From the NCBI RefSeq assembly GCF_030332225.1, contig NZ_JAOWIF010000028.1, positions 248,001-312,000 of the forward strand: DNA of 64,000 nt. The letters are read 5' to 3'. The position numbers and the translations under genes are program-made. This DNA is from Citrobacter sp. Cu233 (GTDB lineage Bacteria; Pseudomonadota; Gammaproteobacteria; Enterobacterales; Enterobacteriaceae). Shown here piece after piece: positions 59,340-64,000 of this stretch (positions are counted from its first letter, which is position 1; every line of letters starts with the position of its first letter). The notes under the pieces are model-generated. The model was given only the letters and a program-made list of their open reading frames with translations. It ran no database searches and had not been told where the DNA came from.

Positions 59340-59632
59340 TGGCTAACGTTACCGTCACCTTTACCATTACCGAGTTTTGCCTGCATACCGGCGTTTCTGC
59401 CGAGGAGCTAAGTGAGATTGTCGGGCTGGGGGTTGTCGAACCCCGCGAGGATAAAACCTTTGATGATCATGCGCTGACCGTCGTGCAACGCGCGTTGCGC
59501 CTGCGTCAGGAGCTGGAACTTGACTGGCCGGGGATAGCCGTTGCGTTGACGTTGTTAGAAGAGAATGCACAGCTACGTCAGGAAAATCGTCTGCTGCGAC
59601 AGCGCCTGTCTCGCTTTGTCACTCATCCGTAA
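59339..59632 (+). CDS. cbpM: CbpM, modulator of CbpA
   Basis: 97 residues, four fewer than E. coli CbpM. It binds the J domain of CbpA and inhibits it. MerR-like recognition-helix family: [28 protein letters not shown] (about 9-36), then a coiled-coil C-terminus with [20 protein letters not shown]. The residues after EPRE are shortened relative to E. coli. ATG overlaps the cbpA stop (TAATG). Confidence 0.95.
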   Translation: MANVTVTFTITEFCLHTGVSAEELSEIVGLGVVEPREDKTFDDHALTVVQRALRLRQELELDWPGIAVALTLLEENAQLRQENRLLRQRLSRFVTHP

Positions 59633-59657
59633 CGCAGTTATACGTTTAATCCTTCGA

Positions 59658-59691
59658 ATAAAGGAAGCGCCCTTGCGGGCGCTTCCTTTAT
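59658..59691 (+). terminator. cbpAM terminator
   Basis: A 15-bp perfect stem, ATAAAGGAAGCGCCC / GGGCGCTTCCTTTAT with loop TTGC, about 26 bases after cbpM. Confidence 0.85.
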
Positions 59692-59743
59692 TCATCATGT
59701 TGGTGAGTTTTCAGACTGGCTGACTTTGCTCAGCGTGATCGAC

Positions 59744-60988
59744 TTAAAATTGAGCATGTTGTTTTATCAGCATATAGCGATTCATTAGCTGATGCAGATG
59801 CATATCGGTTTGTTGTATCAATGCAGCTGACAATGGTGCCCCGGGATGCATCTGATTTAACTGGTTCAGTTGCTCTTCAACAGGGATCGAACGACCAAAA
59901 TTCTGCGTGATGGCAAAGACCATCGACTTCAGTTCAGAGCCGGTCAGGTATTTCCCCTTCCGCTCGTCCAGTGCGTTCAGACGCTGAGTTAATGCCTGAA
60001 GTCCATCCATGCCCTCATGCCAGCCTGAAAGTGATGATACGGGTAAGGCATTACCGTCGATATAGCGCTGCCACTGTGCTTGCAGTTTTTCAGCGTCAGC
60101 AGGCTGAGCCGTTGCCGCAAGCGCAAAACCGTAATTTTGCAGCCACAGAGGAGAGAGTTGCGTCAGCGCCTTCAGGGACGTTTCGTCAGCGACAGCCGGG
60201 AGTGAATTGATTGTTGGCGGAGACAGCCACTGCCAGCTCCCTACGCCTAAGGCGCCCAGAACCAGCATGGTCAGCATCCCTCCGGCAAAAGGCTTCCATG
60301 GTCGACAGCGCCCTGATTCAGGGGATTCCGCAATCACGCGGGGCGCGTCGGGTTCTTCCCGGACAATGTAAATCAAGGGTTCAGACCGAACAGCAGAGAC
60401 CTCACCGGATGCGTCAATGGCGGAAGTGGATAAAGTCACGGCGACTGGCACGCTATTTCCCGGCTCCACGTTTTCGAGACGTAGTATCGCATTGTGCATA
60501 AATGAGCACAGTTCCCCTATCTGGCTGGCGTTTTTCAACTCCAGGCGCTGCAAAAGCTCACGCACAGCGTTCAGATGCTGTTCCGCCTTATAAATCTGTG
60601 GCAGGTCAATATAATTCAGGCTCAGGGTCCGCAATACGGATTGCAGGCGCTGGCTGAATCCGGCGAGGATCTCCATTCTGGCGTGAACCGGTTGTGGCCA
60701 GAGTACGCTCCATTGATGCGTTAATAACGCCTCCAGAATAGCGAGTCCATCGTTAAGCCCCGCCAGCCCGCTGATTCGTGTGCGCGCCAGCGTGTACCAG
60801 CACACCGTTTGCAGTTCAACGCCGTTCTGACGAAACAATGCCAGGCTCAGTTGCTCAACGCGACCCCAGTCAACATCTGGCCGCGCCGGGTGTGAGAGTT
60901 TAGCAAGCTCATCACGCAGAGCCGCATAATCCGCCAGCATACGCGGATCGCCGCCGGTTTTAATTTTACGAGAGTGAATGTCATTCAT
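59744..60988 (-). CDS. VasL/TagA-like type VI secretion protein
   Basis: 414 residues. An ImpA_N domain (about 40-150, VLWPQPVHARMEILAGFSQRL), a linker, one TM helix (about 236-255, MLTMLVLGALGVGSWQW), and a VasL C-terminal domain (about 270-410). This order is that of TagA, the sheath-end stopper of the enteroaggregative E. coli Sci-1 T6SS. The tail sheath and most of the other core genes are missing, so it is probably a relic. It follows tssE on the same strand after 132 bases. Confidence 0.85.
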   Translation of the reverse strand: MNDIHSRKIKTGGDPRMLADYAALRDELAKLSHPARPDVDWGRVEQLSLALFRQNGVELQTVCWYTLARTRISGLAGLNDGLAILEALLTHQWSVLWPQPVHARMEILAGFSQRLQSVLRTLSLNYIDLPQIYKAEQHLNAVRELLQRLELKNASQIGELCSFMHNAILRLENVEPGNSVPVAVTLSTSAIDASGEVSAVRSEPLIYIVREEPDAPRVIAESPESGRCRPWKPFAGGMLTMLVLGALGVGSWQWLSPPTINSLPAVADETSLKALTQLSPLWLQNYGFALAATAQPADAEKLQAQWQRYIDGNALPVSSLSGWHEGMDGLQALTQRLNALDERKGKYLTGSELKSMVFAITQNFGRSIPVEEQLNQLNQMHPGAPLSAALIQQTDMHLHQLMNRYMLIKQHAQF

Positions 60989-61120
60989 GACCAGATATCC
61001 ATTTGACAGGACAACACAATAAATCGCGTTATTTTGCTTACGGGAAACAGCCCGGCATGCCGTTTTGCTGTTATTAACTGTTGAGGGGGGAGAACCCGGA
61101 AAAAGATGTTAAAGCAACGT

Positions 61121-61561
61121 TTACTGCACATACTGCTGTTGTTTGAGGTGTCTCAACAGTACCCGCCCTTCGGGTTTAAACTCCGTGCCATAGCGTACCA
61201 GGCCAATACCTTTGAGTTCAGCGTCAATGGCATAACGCAGTTCACCAGGGATGTCCTGTTCCAGCAGCACAACCGCTATTGTTTTCAGGCGTGGTTCATA
61301 TTTGAGTAATACTGCCGACAGAGTCCCCATCAGCTCATGCGCCGTACCGGGCATCCCTTGCAGGATTTTGGTCATATCCGGAAGGCCGTAGTCTGGCAGA
61401 TGCGCCAGCGTTCCTGCTCGGCAGTTAAGAACGCGCTGCATGTTGTCCAGTACGGACAGGATGACCTGATTTTCTTCACTGACCTGGTGAAGGTCGAGGC
61501 CACCGGAGAAATTACCCGCGAGCATCTCATACAGCGAGGGGGCGTTGTGGGTCTGAGGCAT
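61121..61561 (-). CDS. tssE: TssE, T6SS baseplate gp25-like protein
   Basis: 146 residues, gp25-like fold of the T4 phage baseplate wedge; LLNCRAGTLAHLPDYGLPDMTK-type sequence (here NCRAGTLAHLPDYGLPD, about 47-63) is diagnostic. It continues EPRLKTIAVVLLEQD and ends with a basic tail. The start shares one base with the tssJ stop (TAATG), so translational coupling is expected. It lacks partners (tssB, C, F, K) nearby. Confidence 0.92.
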   Translation of the reverse strand: MPQTHNAPSLYEMLAGNFSGGLDLHQVSEENQVILSVLDNMQRVLNCRAGTLAHLPDYGLPDMTKILQGMPGTAHELMGTLSAVLLKYEPRLKTIAVVLLEQDIPGELRYAIDAELKGIGLVRYGTEFKPEGRVLLRHLKQQQYVQ

Positions 61562-62106
61562 TATTTATCCTTTATCGGTAACAGCGTCAGATGGTTATTC
61601 CCGGCCTCAATCACCCGGGCCTTGTCCGGATCGAGTTCTTCACGGTCTATGATCAGCTTCCATGTGTTTTTCACCACATCGGGATGGCGGAACAATCCCA
61701 CCACGGCAACGTATTTCGCCCCCTCTTCCATCGGCATATCAAGCAGCACATCTGCGCCCGGTTTAACCACCACATCGCGGGTGGCCAAAAGATCGGCCCC
61801 GAGAGCCGTTTCACTGTCTTTCAGTAGTTGCTGGTACACGCTCTTGTCGAAGGTTTTATTATCTTTGAGCTGATAAATTCGCACCACAACCGACTCCGAG
61901 AGCGAGTTGCTCTCACGTGCATCGGTGTTCAGGGCTTCACGAGCGGTGAAATCCAGGTGTAGTACCTTAATCTTCTTGTAAAAAACGGCATTGAAGGCCG
62001 ATTTAGTGCCATCAGTGACGCTCTGCGTCACTCCACAGCCTGCCAGACTGAATGCCAGCAGCGGCAGTAGCCAGCACGTGGTCTTAGTTAAATTTGTACG
62101 TAACAC
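61561..62106 (-). CDS. tssJ: TssJ, T6SS outer-membrane lipoprotein
   Basis: 181 residues from GTG 62106, preceded by AAGGA at 7 bases. The lipoprotein signal ends SLAGC. The mature TssJ fold follows: VLHLDFTAREALNTDARESNSLSESVVVRIYQLKD (start of the beta sandwich) and PDVVKNTWKLIIDRE. TssJ anchors the TssLM complex to the outer membrane; tssL and tssM are not here. It overlaps the end of truncated tssG by 23 bases. The open frame upstream to 62223 is within tssG. Confidence 0.92.
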   Translation of the reverse strand: MLRTNLTKTTCWLLPLLAFSLAGCGVTQSVTDGTKSAFNAVFYKKIKVLHLDFTAREALNTDARESNSLSESVVVRIYQLKDNKTFDKSVYQQLLKDSETALGADLLATRDVVVKPGADVLLDMPMEEGAKYVAVVGLFRHPDVVKNTWKLIIDREELDPDKARVIEAGNNHLTLLPIKDK

Positions 62107-62608
62107 ATCGGTTTCCTTGTTGTGGTTTCGCAGGCTCCAGCCCGGTGTAATAACCCAGTTCCGTCGTAAAGGTTTGCGGGATATCGTCCAGAAATTCATC
62201 GTCGCCCACACCCAATACACCATTCATGCCCAGCCAAAAAGGACCGTCACCAAGTGGTGGCACGGCCAACAAGCGGGTCTGCGTTGTTAGTGTGATTTTT
62301 GCCTTGAATCGCCAGCCCAGATACACCCGCAGCATGACCAGAAAATCCTGATACAGCAGGCCATCCGGCTTCCAGCCCTGCGCTTCCTGCTCATTATCCG
62401 TGGACAGGGCAATCAGCAACTGGCTGTTGGCATCCATTGCTTCGTCACCCAGTGGCGTATTGCCGTCCAGCAGAAAATCATCATTACCGTAAAAGCCCAG
62501 CGGCTGATTCACTTCCACTGGCCGAAGGCAGTAAGGGCTGACCTGCACAGTGGTATCCGGTGCCAGCAGGCTAATCAGCGACTGAATCCCCTCCTGGGTT
62601 TTACCCGG
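62084..62608 (-). pseudogene. tssG: TssG (ImpH), C-terminal remnant
   Basis: 175 codons, from a TAG at 62609-62611 to the stop at 62084. TssG is normally about 300 or more residues; only the C-terminal half is left. Recognisable sequence includes LVMLRVYLGWRFKAKITLTT near the end. No suitable ATG is present; the first GTG is at 62548. The 5' boundary coincides with the 3' end of the next ORF, which suggests a deletion joined these pieces. Neighbours tssJ and tssE follow in normal order. Confidence 0.75.
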
Positions 62609-63347
62609 CTAACGTTGGCTGTGAGAACAGCATGCAAGCCTCAGGTGCCTTTTCGAGTTCGCTTTGCTGCTCCGCCCGCTCGCTGACTGCGGTTAAAACC
62701 TCTTTCCCGGTGATATCGTAGACCTCCCCCCGGGTGAGGCTGACCACGCCTTTATGAGCAACCAGGCACAATGCAGCAGACTCACCGGCAGGCTGCGCAG
62801 AATTAAACGAGGCCGCTATCGAATGACACCCGGCGACCAGAATGGCCTCTGTTTCAGGGAGCGTTTGAGCCGTTGCGGCAAGCGCAGACAGCGTCTCTTC
62901 GCCTTGCCATACCTCCGGCTTTTCGGGGAGCGATACGTCAGTAAACGAAACCTGCATTTGCGCGCAAAATGCTCGCCAGGCAACCAGGGAACCCTGCCAG
63001 TAACAGCGCCGTATGTGCGGGAGAGTGGAATCTGCGTTCTGCGTCTGCCATTGCAGCACCAGCATTTTTGCCAACATAGCCTCCCGTTCAGCCACCGGGG
63101 CAACCAATGTTCGGCCGATGCGCAGCGCTTTCCCGCTCGACTCATTTTTAATCTCAGGAACCCGATGTTCCCGCTTTAAAAGACGCAGCCAGTGTGCCGT
63201 ATCGGTTCCGACCGGGCCCAGCAGCACCATTTCACTGAACGCGAAACGGTATTGATGCTGCTCCCACCAGGCCTGATGCTGCTGCTCAACCAGTTGTTCA
63301 TAATACCGGGCGTTATGAGCCGATAGCCTCAATGGTTCCGCCGCCAC
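62601..63347 (-). CDS. Unknown protein beside T6SS remnant (possibly frameshifted)
   Basis: 248 residues from GTG 63347. I do not recognise the family. The first half is rich in Gln and Trp (YYEQLVEQQHQAWWEQHQYR). The C-terminal half includes EAILVAGCHSIAASFN and GESAALCLVAHKG, which vaguely recall ketosynthase/thiolase blocks (not enough to assign). A small lipoprotein signal frame just upstream is in another frame and overlaps the start, so the original gene was probably one lipoprotein of about 276 residues broken by a single frameshift near 63345. The end is the 5' border of the tssG remnant. Confidence 0.55.
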   Translation of the reverse strand: MAAEPLRLSAHNARYYEQLVEQQHQAWWEQHQYRFAFSEMVLLGPVGTDTAHWLRLLKREHRVPEIKNESSGKALRIGRTLVAPVAEREAMLAKMLVLQWQTQNADSTLPHIRRCYWQGSLVAWRAFCAQMQVSFTDVSLPEKPEVWQGEETLSALAATAQTLPETEAILVAGCHSIAASFNSAQPAGESAALCLVAHKGVVSLTRGEVYDITGKEVLTAVSERAEQQSELEKAPEACMLFSQPTLAG

Positions 63348-63432
63348 CCCGGCTCTCCGCCTTTGCTGCTGGCTGGCTGCAGCCCGCCAGCAGCAGAGCC
63401 CCCAGCACCGCCAGATAATGTCGTATTTTCAT
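63313..63432 (-). CDS. Lipoprotein leader frame (5' part of the frameshifted gene)
   Basis: 39 residues. MKIRHYLAVLGALLLAGCSQ is a full lipoprotein signal with lipobox LLAGC (Cys18), then PAAKAESRGGGG and a stop soon after, at 63313. A run of GGT/GGC/GGA near 63340-63352 is where the frame would change to the 248-residue frame. It reads as the signal-peptide half of a broken gene. Too short to stand alone. Confidence 0.55.
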   Translation of the reverse strand: MKIRHYLAVLGALLLAGCSQPAAKAESRGGGGTIEAIGS

Positions 63433-63471
63433 TTTGCATTCCTTTTATGAATTAACTCGTTACGTGCGCTT

Positions 63472-63509
63472 TGCTTAGCTATGACTTTTCGTAATGGCAT
63501 GGCTAAGCA
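63472..63509. repeat. Imperfect inverted repeat at the T6SS/RND junction
   Basis: TGCTTAGCTATGAC and GGCATGGCTAAGCA are inverted copies (12 of 14 pair) with a loop TTTTCGTAAT. It lies between the lipoprotein start (63432) and the RND remnant, where the breakpoint should be. It is not a clear terminator, as no T run follows. Confidence 0.55.
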
Positions 63510-63590
63510 TTGCTGAAGGGAACCACGCCAGATCGGTGATTATTTCGGACATACTTTGGGCTCCGGCATCTTCAGCGGTTCTTTGATCGG

Positions 63591-64000
63591 GTGTTCCGGG
63601 TATCCACAAACCAGGCGCCCATGCTGTATGCCATTTCGCTTGTTGTGGTATTTCTTGCACTGGCAGCCCTGTATGAAAGCTGGTCCATTCCTTTTTCAGT
63701 GATGCTCGTGGTGCCAATTGGCATCGTCGGTGCGTTGCTGGCTACCGACCTGCGCGGTTTAAGTAATGATGTTTATTTCCAGGTCGGCCTGCTCACCACA
63801 ATGGGTCTGTCGGCTAAAAACGCCATTCTGATCGTTGAGTTTGCCGTCGAGATTATGCAAAAAGAAGGAAAAACACCGCTTGAAGCCGCAGTGGAAGCAG
63901 CAAAAATGCGCTTACGCCCTATTCTGATGACGTCGCTGGCCTTCATGTTGGGGGTTATTCCCCTGGCAATAAGCCACGGTGCAGGTTCAGGCGCGCAAAA
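63591..64000 (+). pseudogene. AcrB-family RND efflux pump, 3' remnant (runs off the window)
   Basis: Open frame to the window end. From about 63609 it reads [20 protein letters not shown] and [14 protein letters not shown], then [14 protein letters not shown] and [19 protein letters not shown], the AcrB TM region from about residue 865 on. The first 860 or so residues are missing. Immediately upstream, [10 protein letters not shown] in the same frame recalls the cytoplasmic-loop sequence of AcrB near residues 515-525, so an internal deletion that joins that point to residue 865 is possible. No start codon with a ribosome site is seen. Confidence 0.8.

Overview
The window reads as a chromosomal segment of an enteric bacterium of the Escherichia/Salmonella/Citrobacter group. 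Most proteins match E. coli or Salmonella orthologues in sequence and length (ClpA 758 aa, Hcp 550, PoxB 572, PutA 1320, Agp 413). The gene content points to Citrobacter, because it combines scsABCD between agp and cbpA (as in Salmonella) with an added FetMP iron operon. The genus call is inference from gene content.

Layout. (1) 1-26.2 kb is a conserved core block in the E. coli order but reversed: clpA-clpS, cspD, macAB, ybjX, ybjD, aqpZ, lysO, hcp-hcr, a DoxX gene, poxB-ltaE-ybjT-ybjS, amiD-ybjQ, ybjP, artPIQM and artJ. (2) At about 26.3 kb artJ is followed by phoH instead of rlmC, which is a synteny break. (3) 26.4-42.2 kb is a second core block, phoH-efeBOU-putP/putA-rutR-ymdF-wrbA-yccJ-agp. 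The rut operon is missing, and a DMT transporter and an LprI-like gene are present instead. (4) 42.2-58.2 kb is accessory and centres on metals and thiol redox. It holds an ArsR-TSUP pair, an eight-gene FTR1/P19 (FetMP) iron operon under a perfect Fur palindrome, an orphan NqrC-like flavoprotein, scsABCD, a DsbA paralogue and an ABM-domain protein. (5) 58.4-59.6 kb is cbpAM. (6) 59.7-64 kb is a decayed type VI secretion remnant (VasL/TagA-like, tssE, tssJ, a headless tssG and a frameshifted lipoprotein gene), which abuts the 3' part of an AcrB-family RND pump gene running off the window.

How the genes work together. Two FTR1-type ferrous iron importers (EfeUOB and FetMP with its ABC/DUF2318/TlpA partners) each have a Fur-box-like site. 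Hcp/Hcr form a nitric-oxide and nitrosative-stress pair with FNR-like and NsrR-like sites. The Art system imports arginine, and both art promoters carry a similar ArgR-like box. PutP imports proline and PutA degrades it, with GTTGCA operators between them. ScsABCD, the DsbA paralogue and the TlpA protein make a dense cluster of periplasmic thiol chemistry.

No complete new defence or mobile system was found. The least explained items are the two-HTH protein at the end of the iron operon, the orphan NqrC-like protein, the frameshifted protein beside the T6SS remnant, and a coding-like frame in the putP-putA spacer.
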